From positions 186,001 to 250,000 of the forward strand of contig NZ_JAJGNP010000003.1 of the NCBI RefSeq assembly GCF_020782245.1: DNA of 64,000 bases, written 5' to 3'. Positions 46,898 through 57,032 of the stretch are shown piece after piece. This stretch comes from Sphingobium soli (GTDB lineage: Bacteria; Pseudomonadota; Alphaproteobacteria; Sphingomonadales; Sphingomonadaceae). Each line of letters starts with the position of its first letter. Position 1 is the stretch's first letter. The notes beneath the pieces are model-generated. The model was not told where the DNA came from and made no database searches. It saw only the letters and a program-made list of their open reading frames with translations. Made by a program: the position numbers and the translations under genes.

Positions 46898-47809
46898 ATG
46901 TCCGATGAATATGCATTCCTGAAAATGTTACGAAGTCGTATCGTTCATGACGGCGCGCGCGGTTTATTCGATGACGTGGCTGTGTTGCCCGTGGGCGACT
47001 CGCGCCTTGTCCTCACCAGCGACACGATCGTGGAGGGCGTGCATTATCTACCCGCCGATCCGCCCGCCGATATCGGCTGGAAACTGGCGGCGGTCAATCT
47101 GTCGGACCTCGCGGCCAAGGGCGCGCGGCCGGTGGGCTGTATGCTCAATTATGCGCTGTCGGGCGATGCGGCATGGGACGCAGCCTTTCTTGATGGGCTG
47201 CACGAGGCGCTGGACCGCCACGCCATGCCGCTGCTGGGGGGTGATACGGTCAGGATGCCGGCGGGATCGGCGCGCAGTTACAGCCTTACTGCCATGGGTG
47301 AAGCGACAGGGGCCATGCCCAGTCGCTCCGGCGCGCAGGCTGGTGATCGCCTTTTCGTAACAGGGCCGGTCGGCGATGCGGGCATTGGCCTTGAATTGGC
47401 CCGCTCTGATCCAACCGCGTCCGGACCGCTGGTCGACGCCTATCGCCGGCCCCGCCCGCGTCTGGCCGAAGGGACATTGCTCGCCCCGTTTGCAACCGCG
47501 ATGATGGACCTGTCGGACGGTCTGCTGATCGACGCGGCGCGCATGGCGCAGGCCAGCGATGTCGCCATCACCATCGATCATGTCCCGCTGTCGCTGGCGC
47601 TCGAAAAAGCGCGCGGGGCGAGCACTGCCGTCCAGATTGCGGCCGCACGAGCGGGCGATGACTATGAACTGCTCTTCGCTCTGCCGCGTGGCGCTACGCC
47701 TCCTGTGCGCGCCATTCCCATCGGCTATGTGTCGTCCGGCACAGGCCTGACGCTGATGATCGACGGCGCGGCGGTGCCTTTGCCTGGACGGCTAGGATGG
47801 GAACATTGA
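46898..47809 (+). CDS. thiL: Thiamine-monophosphate kinase
   Basis: 303 residues of the PurM-like ATP-grasp-related fold. GLFDDVAVLPVGDSRLVLTSDTIVEGVHYL matches the ThiL N-terminus, NLSDLAAKGARPVG carries Asp residues for Mg-ATP, GGDTVRMPAGS and DLSDGLLIDAARMA follow, and AGDDYELLFALP is the C-terminal signature. It makes TPP, the ligand of the thiC riboswitch in this window. ATG 46898; no riboswitch was seen before it. Confidence 0.96.
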   Translation: MSDEYAFLKMLRSRIVHDGARGLFDDVAVLPVGDSRLVLTSDTIVEGVHYLPADPPADIGWKLAAVNLSDLAAKGARPVGCMLNYALSGDAAWDAAFLDGLHEALDRHAMPLLGGDTVRMPAGSARSYSLTAMGEATGAMPSRSGAQAGDRLFVTGPVGDAGIGLELARSDPTASGPLVDAYRRPRPRLAEGTLLAPFATAMMDLSDGLLIDAARMAQASDVAITIDHVPLSLALEKARGASTAVQIAAARAGDDYELLFALPRGATPPVRAIPIGYVSSGTGLTLMIDGAAVPLPGRLGWEH

Positions 47810-47815
47810 CCTAAC

Positions 47816-48055
47816 TCAGGTCAATGGTCCGTTTGAAGCTGCCGACGCGGTCATCTGCGCCGGCGTGGGGTCGCGCTTTTCCGGGCTATCCTTGTGTTGC
47901 TGCCACTCTTTGGCGCAGGCTTTGCGCTCTTTACCAAGCATCAGGTCGATATGGCGACCGGTGAGACGAGCGTGCGCGAAGACCCGATTGCGCCTGAGCT
48001 CTGATACGGCAGTTTCGCCTGCGCCCTTCTTCCCGTCCATCTTGACGCGCGCCAT
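47816..48055 (-). CDS. Hypothetical small protein
   Basis: 79 residues, basic, with the central RNRVFAHARLTGRHIDLMLG followed by KERKACAKEWQQHKDSPEK. No signal peptide or known domain is seen. Its stop is 6 bases from the thiL stop (convergent). No clear ribosome site is present and the opposite strand is also open, so it may not be real. It is kept because its codon positions show a sensible GC pattern. Confidence 0.35.
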   Translation of the reverse strand: MARVKMDGKKGAGETAVSELRRNRVFAHARLTGRHIDLMLGKERKACAKEWQQHKDSPEKRDPTPAQMTASAASNGPLT

Positions 48056-48250
48056 CGCGCCTGTAGCTTGATCGCCGCCTATTCCTCAGCCCGTTGGAAG
48101 GCACGTGCCATGCGTGACGCCCGATGCTGATTGACGCGGAGCCCGACGCCGAACCCGTTTCGTCCGGCCGCCCGCCCTTGCGCCCTTCGTTCGCCCGTCA
48201 TTCCCTGCGGAGCGGCCGATGACAGCAACAACAGGGGGAGAGGATCAAGC

Positions 48251-50374
48251 ATGGAGATAGTCTTTATCGCCATAGGATGCGGCCTGTTGGCCGTGCTCTA
48301 CGGCCTTTTCACCGCGCGGCAGGTGCTGGCCGCGTCACCGGGAGACGCCACGATGCAGGCGATCGCCGGCGCGATACAGGAAGGAGCGAAGGCCTATCTG
48401 GGGCGGCAATATAGCACCATTGCTGTTGTCGGCATCGTTGTCGCGGTGCTGGTCGCGCTGTTTCTTGGGCTGACGTCCGCCATCGGATTTCTGATCGGCG
48501 CGATCCTGTCTGGCGCGGCCGGTTTCATCGGCATGACCATTTCGGTGCGCGCCAATGTCCGCACCGCCGAAGCGGCGCGTACGTCCTTGCAGAGCGGCCT
48601 GACCGTCGCCTTTCGCGCGGGTGCGATCACCGGCATGCTGGTGGCGGGCCTGGCGCTGCTGGCGATCAGCGGCTTTTTCTGGTTCCTGACCGGGCCGGCG
48701 GGCCATGCGCCCGACGACCGGTTGGTCATCGATTCGCTGGTCGCGCTGGCCTTTGGCGCGTCGCTCATTTCCATCTTCGCGCGGTTGGGCGGCGGCATCT
48801 TCACCAAGGCGGCCGATGTCGGCGCGGACCTGGTGGGCAAGGTGGAAGCGGGCATTCCCGAGGATGATCCACGCAACCCCGCCGTCATCGCGGACAATGT
48901 CGGCGACAATGTGGGCGATTGCGCCGGCATGGCGGCCGACCTGTTCGAAACCTATGTCGTCACCGTTGGCGCGACCATGGTCCTGACCGCGCTGCTGGTG
49001 ACGGGCGTGGACAATGGCTTCCTCATGAAGCTGATGGGCCTGCCGCTCATCGTCGGGGGGCTGTGCATCATCACGTCGATCATCGGCACCTATATGGTGC
49101 GGCTGGGACGGTCCCAGTCGATCATGGGCGCGCTCTACAAGGGCTTCTGGACCACCGCCATCCTATCGATCCCGGCTATTTACCTGGCGACCAACTGGGT
49201 GCTGGGCGATATGACTACGGTGTTCGGCGCCGATCTGGATGGCGTGGGCGGTTATAGCGGCATGGCGCTGTTCTGGTCGATGATGGTCGGGCTGGGCGTC
49301 ACCGCGCTGATCGTGTGGATCACCGAATATTATACCGGCACCAACTATCGCCCGGTCCGCTCCATCGCCAGGGCGTCGGAAACCGGCCATGGCACCAATG
49401 TCATTCAGGGGCTGGCGGTCAGCCTGGAGGCGACCGCGCTGCCGACCCTGGTGATCGTCGTCGGCATCATCCTGGCCTATCAGGCGGCGGGCCTCATCGG
49501 CATTGCCTTTGCCGCGACCGCGATGCTGGCGCTGGCGGGTATGGTGGTGGCGCTCGACGCCTATGGCCCTGTCACCGACAATGCCGGTGGCATAGCCGAA
49601 ATGAGCCATATGGACGAAACGGTGCGGGTGAGGACCGACGCGCTGGACGCAGTCGGCAACACGACCAAGGCGGTGACGAAGGGCTATGCGATCGGGTCCG
49701 CCGGGCTTGCCGCGCTGGTGCTGTTCGGCGCCTATACCGAAGATCTGAAATTTTATAATTCAGCGCTGGGCCTGACCGCGCCGGTCGATTTCAGCCTGTC
49801 CAATCCCTATGTGATCGTCGGGCTGCTGCTGGGCGCATTGATGCCCTATCTGTTTGGCGCGATGGGGATGACCGCCGTCGGCCGCGCGGCGGGCCATGTG
49901 GTGAAGGATGTGCGCCACCAGTTCGCCACCGACCATGGCATATTGCGTGGCGAATCGCGGCCCAACTATGCGCGCACCGTGGACTTGGTCACACGCGCCG
50001 CCATCCGCGAGATGATCGTGCCGTCTCTGCTGCCGGTGCTAGCCCCGATCGTCGTCTATTTCGCGATCGCGGCGGTGGCGGGCATTGCCAATGGCTTTGC
50101 CGCGCTGGGCGCGCTGTTGCTCGGGGTGATCGTGTCAGGGCTGTTTGTCGCCTTGTCGATGACGTCGGGTGGCGGCGCATGGGACAATGCCAAGAAATAT
50201 ATCGAGGACGGCAATCATGGCGGCAAAGGCAGCTTCGCTCATCTGGCCGCAGTGACCGGCGACACGGTGGGTGATCCCTACAAGGACACCGCTGGCCCGG
50301 CGGTCAACCCGATGATCAAGATTACCAACATCGTCGCGCTGTTGTTGCTCGCGGCGCTGGCGCATGGGGGATGA
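48251..50374 (+). CDS. hppA: Membrane-bound proton-translocating pyrophosphatase
   Basis: 707 residues with about 16 membrane spans. The PPi site [20 protein letters not shown] and [18 protein letters not shown] are intact, as is [20 protein letters not shown] near the C-terminus. Lys473 in [21 protein letters not shown] marks the K+-independent class; K+-dependent enzymes have Ala there. It uses PPi to pump protons out of the cytoplasm. ATG 48251 follows AGGGGGAGAGG. An intrinsic terminator follows. Confidence 0.97.
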   Translation: MEIVFIAIGCGLLAVLYGLFTARQVLAASPGDATMQAIAGAIQEGAKAYLGRQYSTIAVVGIVVAVLVALFLGLTSAIGFLIGAILSGAAGFIGMTISVRANVRTAEAARTSLQSGLTVAFRAGAITGMLVAGLALLAISGFFWFLTGPAGHAPDDRLVIDSLVALAFGASLISIFARLGGGIFTKAADVGADLVGKVEAGIPEDDPRNPAVIADNVGDNVGDCAGMAADLFETYVVTVGATMVLTALLVTGVDNGFLMKLMGLPLIVGGLCIITSIIGTYMVRLGRSQSIMGALYKGFWTTAILSIPAIYLATNWVLGDMTTVFGADLDGVGGYSGMALFWSMMVGLGVTALIVWITEYYTGTNYRPVRSIARASETGHGTNVIQGLAVSLEATALPTLVIVVGIILAYQAAGLIGIAFAATAMLALAGMVVALDAYGPVTDNAGGIAEMSHMDETVRVRTDALDAVGNTTKAVTKGYAIGSAGLAALVLFGAYTEDLKFYNSALGLTAPVDFSLSNPYVIVGLLLGALMPYLFGAMGMTAVGRAAGHVVKDVRHQFATDHGILRGESRPNYARTVDLVTRAAIREMIVPSLLPVLAPIVVYFAIAAVAGIANGFAALGALLLGVIVSGLFVALSMTSGGGAWDNAKKYIEDGNHGGKGSFAHLAAVTGDTVGDPYKDTAGPAVNPMIKITNIVALLLLAALAHGG

Positions 50375-50413
50375 TCGGATAGGCTGACTGGCAATCGCCA
50401 GTATTTGCTGAAT

Positions 50414-50451
50414 GTGCCGGCCCCTTGCACTGACGGGGCCGGCACGTTTTT
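50414..50451 (+). terminator. Rho-independent terminator of hppA
   Basis: GTGCCGGCCCC (50414-50424) pairs perfectly with GGGGCCGGCAC (50435-50445) around a 10-base loop, then G and TTTTT. It is 40 bases after the hppA stop and before bioF. Confidence 0.92.
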
Positions 50452-50530
50452 ATGGCAGGACGCGCACCCTTGCTGCACCTGCGCAGCGGCTTGCTTGCCC
50501 CCCTTTCCGGGCGCGCCTATAGCCCGCGCC

Positions 50531-51655
50531 ATGACTGCCGAACCCTTCCGGTCCCAGCTTGCCGCGCTGGAACAACGCGGGCGCCTGCGCCGGCTTTCAC
50601 CCCGCGCCGGGCGCGATTTTGCGTCCAACGATTATCTTGGCCTGGCTGGCGATCCGATGATCGCGCAGGCGGTGGCCGATGCGGTCGCGCGCGGCGTGCC
50701 GCTGGGGTCGGGCGGATCGCGTCTGCTGCGCGGCAATGCGCCCGAACATGAAGGGCTGGAGGCGAAGGCGGCTGACTTTTTCCGTACCCAGGCTTCCTTG
50801 TTCCTGGCCAATGGCTATGTGGCCAATCTGACGCTCCTGTCCGCCCTGCCGCAGCGCGGCGACCTGATCGTGGCGGACGAACTGGTGCATGCCAGCGTCC
50901 ATGACGGCATCCGCATGAGCAAGGCGAGCGCGGTGTTCGCGCGCCATAATGATGTGCAGAGCTTTGCCGACCTGATCGCCGCCTTCCGCGCAGAAGGGGG
51001 CAAGGGCCGGGTGTGGATCGCGGTGGAAACGCTTTATTCGATGGACGGCGACATGGCGCCGCTGGCCGACCTGGCCAAGCTCGCCGCCCGGCATGAGGCG
51101 ATGCTGCTACTGGATGAAGCGCATGGCACCGGCGTGTTCGGCCCATCGGGCCGGGGGCTGTCGGCGGGGCTGGACGGGCTGCACAATGTGGTGACGCTCC
51201 ACACTTGCGGCAAGGCGATGGGGGCGGAGGGCGCACTGATCTGTGGCCCGCGCATCCTGATCGACTATTTGGTCAATCGCGCCCGGCCCTTCATTTATTC
51301 GACCGCGCCTTCGCCACTGATGGCGGTCGCCGCCGCCGCCGCGCTTGACCGGATCGAGGCAGCGGACAATCGCCGCGACCGGCTTTCCACGCTGCGCCAG
51401 GATGCCGCCGAAGCGATTTGCGCGCCGCTCGGCCTGCCGCGCCCCCGCAGCCAGATCATCCCGGTCATTCTTGAAGATGACGCCCGCACCATGGCGACGG
51501 CCGCCGCCTTGCAGGAAGCCGGATTCGACGTCCGCGGCATTCGCCCGCCCACGGTGCCGGCGGGCACCAGCCGATTGCGCATTTCGCTTAGCCTTAATGT
51601 CGGTCGCAACGATGTGCTGGCGCTGGGGGATGTATTGCGGGGCCAGATGCGATGA
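50531..51655 (+). CDS. bioF: 8-amino-7-oxononanoate synthase
   Basis: 374 residues of the alpha-oxoamine synthase family. It has [50 protein letters not shown] (PLP Asp and His) and the PLP Lys in [17 protein letters not shown]. It condenses pimeloyl thioester with alanine in biotin synthesis. ATG 50531 gives the usual N-terminus. It overlaps bioD by four bases. A 5-aminolevulinate synthase is the near relative, but the bioD partner settles the call. Confidence 0.94.
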   Translation: MTAEPFRSQLAALEQRGRLRRLSPRAGRDFASNDYLGLAGDPMIAQAVADAVARGVPLGSGGSRLLRGNAPEHEGLEAKAADFFRTQASLFLANGYVANLTLLSALPQRGDLIVADELVHASVHDGIRMSKASAVFARHNDVQSFADLIAAFRAEGGKGRVWIAVETLYSMDGDMAPLADLAKLAARHEAMLLLDEAHGTGVFGPSGRGLSAGLDGLHNVVTLHTCGKAMGAEGALICGPRILIDYLVNRARPFIYSTAPSPLMAVAAAAALDRIEAADNRRDRLSTLRQDAAEAICAPLGLPRPRSQIIPVILEDDARTMATAAALQEAGFDVRGIRPPTVPAGTSRLRISLSLNVGRNDVLALGDVLRGQMR

Positions 51656-52266
51656 CCGTTTTTGTCGTCACGGGAACGGATACCGGCATCGGCAAGACGG
51701 TGTTCGCCGCTGGGCTGGCCGGCGCGCTGGGCGCCTGTTACTGGAAGCCGATCCAGGCCGGCGTCGATCCGGAAGGGGACAAGGAAACCGTCGCCGCCCT
51801 GTCTGGCCTGCCTGCCGAGCGCATCTTGCCCGAAGCCTATCGCCTCGCCACGCCCGCCTCCCCACATTTGGCCGCACGGATCGACGGGGTCGACATCCGG
51901 CTCGACCGGCTGGCACTGCCGCGCGTCGATGGGCCACTGGTGGTCGAGGGGGCAGGCGGGCTGATGGTGCCGATCAGCGAGACGATGCTGATGATCGACC
52001 TGTTTGCCCATTGGGGCCAACCCGTCATCCTGTGCGCGCGCACCGCGCTTGGCACCATCAACCACAGTCTGCTCAGCATCGAGGCGTTGCGCGCCCGCGA
52101 CGTGCCGATCGCAGGCATTGCCTTCATTGGCGACGAACATGCCGAAAATGAGCGGATCATTCCCGCGCTGGCCAAGGTGCCGGCGCTGGGCCGATTGCCG
52201 ATGCTGGCCGAAATGACCCCGGACGCGCTGGCGCACGCCTTTGCTCGGCACATCAACCTGCCATAA
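51652..52266 (+). CDS. bioD: Dethiobiotin synthetase
   Basis: 204 residues. The P-loop GTDTGIGKT is at residues 6-14, with [12 protein letters not shown] and [13 protein letters not shown] (Mg-site Glu) as BioD marks. It closes the ureido ring with CO2 and ATP. Its ATG overlaps the bioF stop. bioA is 5.4 kb downstream; bioB was not seen in the window. Confidence 0.96.
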   Translation: MTVFVVTGTDTGIGKTVFAAGLAGALGACYWKPIQAGVDPEGDKETVAALSGLPAERILPEAYRLATPASPHLAARIDGVDIRLDRLALPRVDGPLVVEGAGGLMVPISETMLMIDLFAHWGQPVILCARTALGTINHSLLSIEALRARDVPIAGIAFIGDEHAENERIIPALAKVPALGRLPMLAEMTPDALAHAFARHINLP

Positions 52267-52372
52267 TTTTCGACCAACGACATGGACAAGCCTGTTGCAC
52301 GGGCGTTCAAGTCCCGCTCATGCCGGGTGTGCCACAGGCGCGCCCAGTCTATGCCAAGCAAGGGACGCTTTG

Positions 52373-54445
52373 ATGACCAAATATATTCTGGGGGCCGCCG
52401 TCAGCGCGCTCGCCCTGGCCGCGACTGCGGCCCATGCCGATCAGCCCGCGACTGCGGCCCATGCCGATCAACCCGCGACGCCGGCCACGGCATCGTCCAC
52501 CACCGCGAAGCCGACTTATGGCAGCTATGGCTTTGACGAAAGCGGCATGGATATGTCCGTGAAGCCGGGCGACGATTTCTATGATTATGCCAATGGCACC
52601 TGGGCGAAGAACACGCCGATACCGGCTGACAAGTCCAATTATGGCGCCTTCAATATTCTGGATGACCTGTCGCGCGAGCGGACCAAGGGCATATTGGAAA
52701 GCGCGCAGACCGATCCCAACAGCAAGATCGGCAACGCCTATGCCGCCTATATGGACAAGGCCGCGGTTGAGGCGAAGGGCATGGCGCCGATCAAGCCCTG
52801 GCTTGCCGAAATCTCGGCGGTGAAGGATCGCGCAGCCTATGCCAAGGTCGCGGCGAAAGCAGCGCGCGCCGGCATTCGCGGCCCGTTCCGCTTCTATGTC
52901 GGGCAGGATGACAAGGACCCCGAAACCTATATCCTCTCGATGATGCAGGGGGGGCTGGGCCTGCCCGATCGCGACTATTATCTCGACCAGAGTGAGAAGA
53001 TGGCCGCGATCCGCACCGCCTATGTCGCGCATCTGGAAAAGATGCTGACCCTGGCCGGCCAGAGCGACGCCAAGGCGCGCGCCGCCGCGCTCATGGCGTT
53101 CGAGACGGAAATCGCCAAGGTCCATTGGACCCAGATCGACAGTCGCGACGCCGACAAGACCTATAACAAGATGACGCTGGCGCAACTGGAGCAGGCGGCG
53201 CCCGGCTTCGATTTCGCGAGCTATTATGCGGCGAACAATCTTGAGCCCGCGAGCCTGCTGGTCGCGCAGCCCAGCGCCATCACCGGCGAAGCGGCACTGA
53301 TCGCCAAGGCACCGATGCAGGTGCTCAAGGACGGGCTGCTTCTGTCCAGCCTGCATGCCTATGCTGATTATCTGCCGGACACCGTCGCTGACGCGGACTT
53401 TGCCTTCTATGGCACCACCCTGTCGGGCACGCCCGAGCGCGAGGAACGCTGGAAGCGCGGCGTCACCTTCCTCAAGGAATCACTGGGCGAGGAAGTCGGC
53501 AAAATCTACGTCGCCAAATATTTTCCGCCCGAAACCAAGGCGGCGATGGACGACCTCGTCAAGAACATACTTGCCGCCATGGGCCGCCGCATCGACGCGC
53601 TGCCCTGGATGAGCGACACGGCCAAGGCGCGTGCGCACAAGAAGCTGGCCGCCTTCACGCCCAAGATCGGCTATCCCGACAAATGGCGCGATTATACCGG
53701 GCTTGAGATCAAGCGCGACGACCTGCTGGGCAATGCGATGCGGTCCAACGCGTTCGAGTTCGACTATAATATCGGCAAGCTCGGCAAGCCCATCTATCGC
53801 TGGGAATGGGGCATGACGCCGATGGAGATCAATGCCTATGCCAATTTCGGCATGGTGGAGATCGTCTTCCCGGCTGCCATCCTGCAACCGCCCTTCTTTG
53901 ATCCCAAGGCGGACCCGGCTGTCAATTATGGTGGCATTGGCGCGGTCATCGGCCATGAGCTCAGCCATCATTTCGATGATCAGGGCGCGAAATATGATGA
54001 AACTGGCAAGCTCAACCAGTGGTGGACCGATCAGGATGTCGCCAATTTCAAGGCGCTGACCGACAAGCTGGTCAAACAATATGACGCCTATGAACCGTTC
54101 CCAGGCGCGCATGTGAAGGGCGCGTTCACGCTGGGCGAGAATATTGGCGATCTGGGCGGCCTGGCGGTCGCGCTTGACGCCTATCATGCCTCGCTGGGTG
54201 GCAAAAAGGCGCCTGTGATCGACGGCATGACCGGCGATCAGCGCTTCTTCCTTGGCTGGGCACAGGTATGGCGGCGCAATTATCGTGAAGCCAATCTGCG
54301 CCAACGGCTGGTGACCGATCCGCACGCGCCGTCGCAATATCGCACTGACATCGTGCGCAATTTCGACGCCTGGTATGACGCGTTCAAGCCGGCACCCAAT
54401 GGGAAAATCTATCTGTCGCCCGAAAATCGGGTGAAGATATGGTGA
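52373..54445 (+). CDS. M13 family (neprilysin-like) zinc metallopeptidase
   Basis: 690 residues. A signal peptide (MTKYILGAAVSALALAATAA) is followed by the N-terminal peptidase M13 domain and a catalytic domain with HELSH at about residue 528 (VIGHELSHHFDDQG). The third zinc ligand is in GENIGDLGG, and the substrate-binding NAYA-like motif is in INAYANFGMVEIVFPAAILQ. It degrades peptides in the periplasm. A 27-bp tandem duplication lies at the signal-peptidase site. ATG 52373 follows AAGGGACG. Confidence 0.95.
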   Translation: MTKYILGAAVSALALAATAAHADQPATAAHADQPATPATASSTTAKPTYGSYGFDESGMDMSVKPGDDFYDYANGTWAKNTPIPADKSNYGAFNILDDLSRERTKGILESAQTDPNSKIGNAYAAYMDKAAVEAKGMAPIKPWLAEISAVKDRAAYAKVAAKAARAGIRGPFRFYVGQDDKDPETYILSMMQGGLGLPDRDYYLDQSEKMAAIRTAYVAHLEKMLTLAGQSDAKARAAALMAFETEIAKVHWTQIDSRDADKTYNKMTLAQLEQAAPGFDFASYYAANNLEPASLLVAQPSAITGEAALIAKAPMQVLKDGLLLSSLHAYADYLPDTVADADFAFYGTTLSGTPEREERWKRGVTFLKESLGEEVGKIYVAKYFPPETKAAMDDLVKNILAAMGRRIDALPWMSDTAKARAHKKLAAFTPKIGYPDKWRDYTGLEIKRDDLLGNAMRSNAFEFDYNIGKLGKPIYRWEWGMTPMEINAYANFGMVEIVFPAAILQPPFFDPKADPAVNYGGIGAVIGHELSHHFDDQGAKYDETGKLNQWWTDQDVANFKALTDKLVKQYDAYEPFPGAHVKGAFTLGENIGDLGGLAVALDAYHASLGGKKAPVIDGMTGDQRFFLGWAQVWRRNYREANLRQRLVTDPHAPSQYRTDIVRNFDAWYDAFKPAPNGKIYLSPENRVKIW
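52421..52474 (+). repeat. 27-bp in-frame tandem duplication in M13 peptidase leader
   Basis: Two copies (52421-52447 and 52448-52474) differ at one base and encode ATAAHADQP twice, so the AHA-D cleavage-like site is present twice. A third partial ATP follows. Confidence 0.9.
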
Positions 54446-54455
54446 GAATAGAGAC

Positions 54456-54479
54456 GGCCGGCGGAGAAATTCGCCGGCC
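54456..54479 (+). terminator. Hairpin downstream of the M13 peptidase gene
   Basis: GGCCGGCG (54456-54463) pairs with CGCCGGCC (54472-54479) around 8 bases, 10 bases after the stop. The tail TACTCAATTATT is A/T-rich but not a pure U-tract. Confidence 0.5.
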
Positions 54480-54638
54480 TACTCAATTATTGATCGCCGA
54501 CAGCCCGTGATTAAAAACGGGTCGGGCGAATGGAACCGGCCAGTCGTCTATCGGATGGCTCGACTCATCCAATAAGGTCTTCCCACGTGTGCACGGGCTG
54601 CCCATTTTGTTTGGGTAACACGACGCAGGAGATCGAAG

Positions 54639-55079
54639 ATGAAGGGCCTGATTGAATCCCGTTTGACTAAGGTTGGTCTTGTTTCGGCTGCCTTCCTGGC
54701 TGCCACCCCGCTCTATGCGCAGATGAGCCCGGCCGCTCCCGCAGAGCCGGCAGCGCCAGCGGCGACCCCCGCACCGGCTGCAGGGGCCAGCAACTTCACG
54801 GATGCCGAGATCAAGCAATTTGCTGCGGCGGCTGTCGAAGTCACGAAAATTCAGCAGGACAGCACAATTTCGGCGGCGGACAAGCAGCCTAAAATGTTGG
54901 CTGTGGTGCAGTCGTCCGGTCTTCCGCCTGAAAAGTTCAACCAGATCGGGCAGGCCGCAGCAGCCGATCCGGCGCTTCAACAACGTATCCAGGCGTCGGC
55001 TCCTGCCGCGCCCGCTACCCCGGCAAGTCCCGGCACCGCTCCGATGCAGCCCGCTGACCCGGCCCAGCCACCTCAGTAA
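54639..55079 (+). CDS. DUF4168 secreted protein
   Basis: 146 residues. The signal peptide ends PLYAQ. A Pro/Ala linker is followed by a DUF4168 helical domain (about 50-110): FTDAEIKQFAAAAVEVTKIQ, KMLAVVQSSGLPPEKFNQIG and QAAAADPALQQRIQ. The C-terminal tail is Pro/Ala-rich. It is probably periplasmic. Function is unknown. ATG 54639 follows CAGGAGATCG. A terminator hairpin follows the stop. Confidence 0.8.
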   Translation: MKGLIESRLTKVGLVSAAFLAATPLYAQMSPAAPAEPAAPAATPAPAAGASNFTDAEIKQFAAAAVEVTKIQQDSTISAADKQPKMLAVVQSSGLPPEKFNQIGQAAAADPALQQRIQASAPAAPATPASPGTAPMQPADPAQPPQ

Positions 55080-55103
55080 ACTATCGACGACTGCCTTAAG
55101 ATT

Positions 55104-55132
55104 GGGCGGCTTCCGGAAGGAGGCCGCCCTTT
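55104..55132 (+). terminator. Terminator of the DUF4168 gene
   Basis: GGGCGGC (55104-55110) pairs with GCCGCCC (55123-55129), with inner TTCC/GGAA pairing and a following TTT. The hairpin is 25 bases after the stop. Confidence 0.75.
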
Positions 55133-55208
55133 CGTGTATCTAAAGCAAAAAATTGGTTCCCTTCTCGAACGAAAATATCGGGGGTGACGACGGCGATCCA
55201 CTCTGACT

Positions 55209-57032
55209 ATGCTCCGCCTCATGCATGACCAGGCCCTATCCATTGCGCTGATCGGAATTTTCGGCATCGGCGCGCAATGGATTGCCTGGCGCACTGGTTG
55301 GCCCGCGATCGCGCTGATGCTGGCGGCCGGTGTCATCAGCGGGCCGGTGCTGCATCTCATCAATCCCGAACATGTGTTTGGCGAACTGCTGGAACCGATG
55401 GTGTCGGTGGCCGTCGCGCTGATCCTGTTCGAAGGGGGATTGAGCCTCAATTTCCGCGAATTGCGCAAAACCGATGGCGCGGTTACGCGGCTAGTATTGT
55501 TGGGCGCGCCGATCGGATGGATATTGGGCGCGGTCGCCTGTTTTTATGTCGCGGGTCTGGTCTGGCCGGTCGCCATATTATTTGCCGGCATTTTGGTGGT
55601 GACAGGGCCGACGGTCGTCCTGCCACTGCTGCGCCAGTCCAACGTCGCGGCGCGACCGCGCGCAATCCTGAAATGGGAAGCGATCGTCAACGATCCGGTC
55701 GGCGCGCTGCTCGGCGTCGTGACCTATGAATATCTGCGGCGCGCAGGTGAAGGAGGCTCGCTCGCCTCGGTGATCTTTGCGCTCGTCGCGGCGGCGGTGG
55801 TTGCGGGCCTGATCGGCTGGCTGGCGGCGAAGGCTTTGGGATGGGCATTCCCGCGTGGCCATGTGCCTGAATATCTAAAGGCGCCTGTTCTGCTGGTCGC
55901 GGTGATTGGCGTGTTTGTCCTGTCCAACGCAATCCAGCAGGAAACCGGACTGCTGGCAGTTACGGTGATGGGCGTGGCGCTGGCCAATATGCGGCTCGAT
56001 TCGCTGCGCGATATTCAGCCGTTCAAAGAAAATGTCACCGTCCTGCTCATATCGGGCGTGTTCGTCATCCTGTCCGCCTCCTTGGATTTCGAGGCGCTGC
56101 GCCAGTTCGAATGGCGTTTTCTGGCCTTCTTGTTGGTGCTGATGTTCTTGGTGCGACCTGCGACGGTGCTGATCAGCCTGGCCTTTACCAAGGTGCCCTG
56201 GAACGAGCGGTTGTTGGTGGCGTGGATCGCGCCGCGCGGTATCGTGGCGGTTGCCATTTCCGGCTTGTTCGCGCTGCGGCTGGACCGGTTGGGCTATAGT
56301 GACGGGTCGATCCTGGTGACCCTGTCCTTTGCGGTGGTGGTAGCGACGATCCTGTTCCACGGCTTTTCGATCCGCCCGGTGGCGCGATTGCTCAAGGTGA
56401 CGGGCGCGGCCGAGCGCGGCCTGCTGATCGTCGGCGCAACACCGTTCAGCTTGGAATTGGCGACGCAGTTGCGGCAGCTGGAGGTGCCGGTGACGATCGC
56501 GGACAATAGCTGGCAGCGTCTGTCCCCCGCGCGTCACGCCGGCATTCCGACCTATCATGGCGAGATATTGTCGGAGGCGACCGACGAACGGCTGGACCTC
56601 GCCCAGTTCCAGGTGCTGGCCGCGACGACTGACAATGAAGCCTATAACGCGCTTGTCTGTACCGAGTTCGCGCCTGAGATCGGCCGGGACAATGTGTATC
56701 AACTGGGCGACGCGAGCAATGACGAGGACCCGCGCGCCTTGCCCGAATCGCTGCGCGGCCGTGCGCTGTTTTCCGCCGGGCATGGCGTGGAGGACATCAT
56801 CCAGCGCGAGGAGCAGGGCTGGACCTTCCGCAAGACGCGCATCAGCGAGCAGTTCGATTTCGATGCGGCGAAAGCGTCCTTGTCCGAAGGCGGTGACATG
56901 CTGCTGCTGCTGCGGAAAAGCGGCGCGCTGCGCTTCTTCACCCATGCGTCACGGCCGACGCCGCAACCGGGCGACACCATTCTGACCTATGTGCCGCCGT
57001 CCAAGCCGAAGCCGAAAGGAGAGGATGAATGA
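55209..57032 (+). CDS. CPA1-type cation:proton antiporter with RCK/TrkA-N tail
   Basis: 607 residues. A 12-13 span antiporter domain (about 1-390) shows ALILFEGGLSLNFRELR, LVVTGPTVVLPLL and EAIVNDPVGALLGV, the NhaP-type ND pair in the ion path. A cytoplasmic nucleotide-binding Rossmann tail follows (GLLIVGATPFSLELATQLRQ) with a possible RCK-C end. It exchanges Na+ or K+ for H+ at the inner membrane, with the tail probably sensing nucleotides. It overlaps the OmpA-like lipoprotein gene by four bases. Confidence 0.92.
   Translation: MLRLMHDQALSIALIGIFGIGAQWIAWRTGWPAIALMLAAGVISGPVLHLINPEHVFGELLEPMVSVAVALILFEGGLSLNFRELRKTDGAVTRLVLLGAPIGWILGAVACFYVAGLVWPVAILFAGILVVTGPTVVLPLLRQSNVAARPRAILKWEAIVNDPVGALLGVVTYEYLRRAGEGGSLASVIFALVAAAVVAGLIGWLAAKALGWAFPRGHVPEYLKAPVLLVAVIGVFVLSNAIQQETGLLAVTVMGVALANMRLDSLRDIQPFKENVTVLLISGVFVILSASLDFEALRQFEWRFLAFLLVLMFLVRPATVLISLAFTKVPWNERLLVAWIAPRGIVAVAISGLFALRLDRLGYSDGSILVTLSFAVVVATILFHGFSIRPVARLLKVTGAAERGLLIVGATPFSLELATQLRQLEVPVTIADNSWQRLSPARHAGIPTYHGEILSEATDERLDLAQFQVLAATTDNEAYNALVCTEFAPEIGRDNVYQLGDASNDEDPRALPESLRGRALFSAGHGVEDIIQREEQGWTFRKTRISEQFDFDAAKASLSEGGDMLLLLRKSGALRFFTHASRPTPQPGDTILTYVPPSKPKPKGEDE

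Noticed and set aside
46525..46899. A 124-codon frame on the minus strand before thiL
   Set aside because: Atypical codon use, no domain, no ribosome site, and it overlaps the start of thiL.
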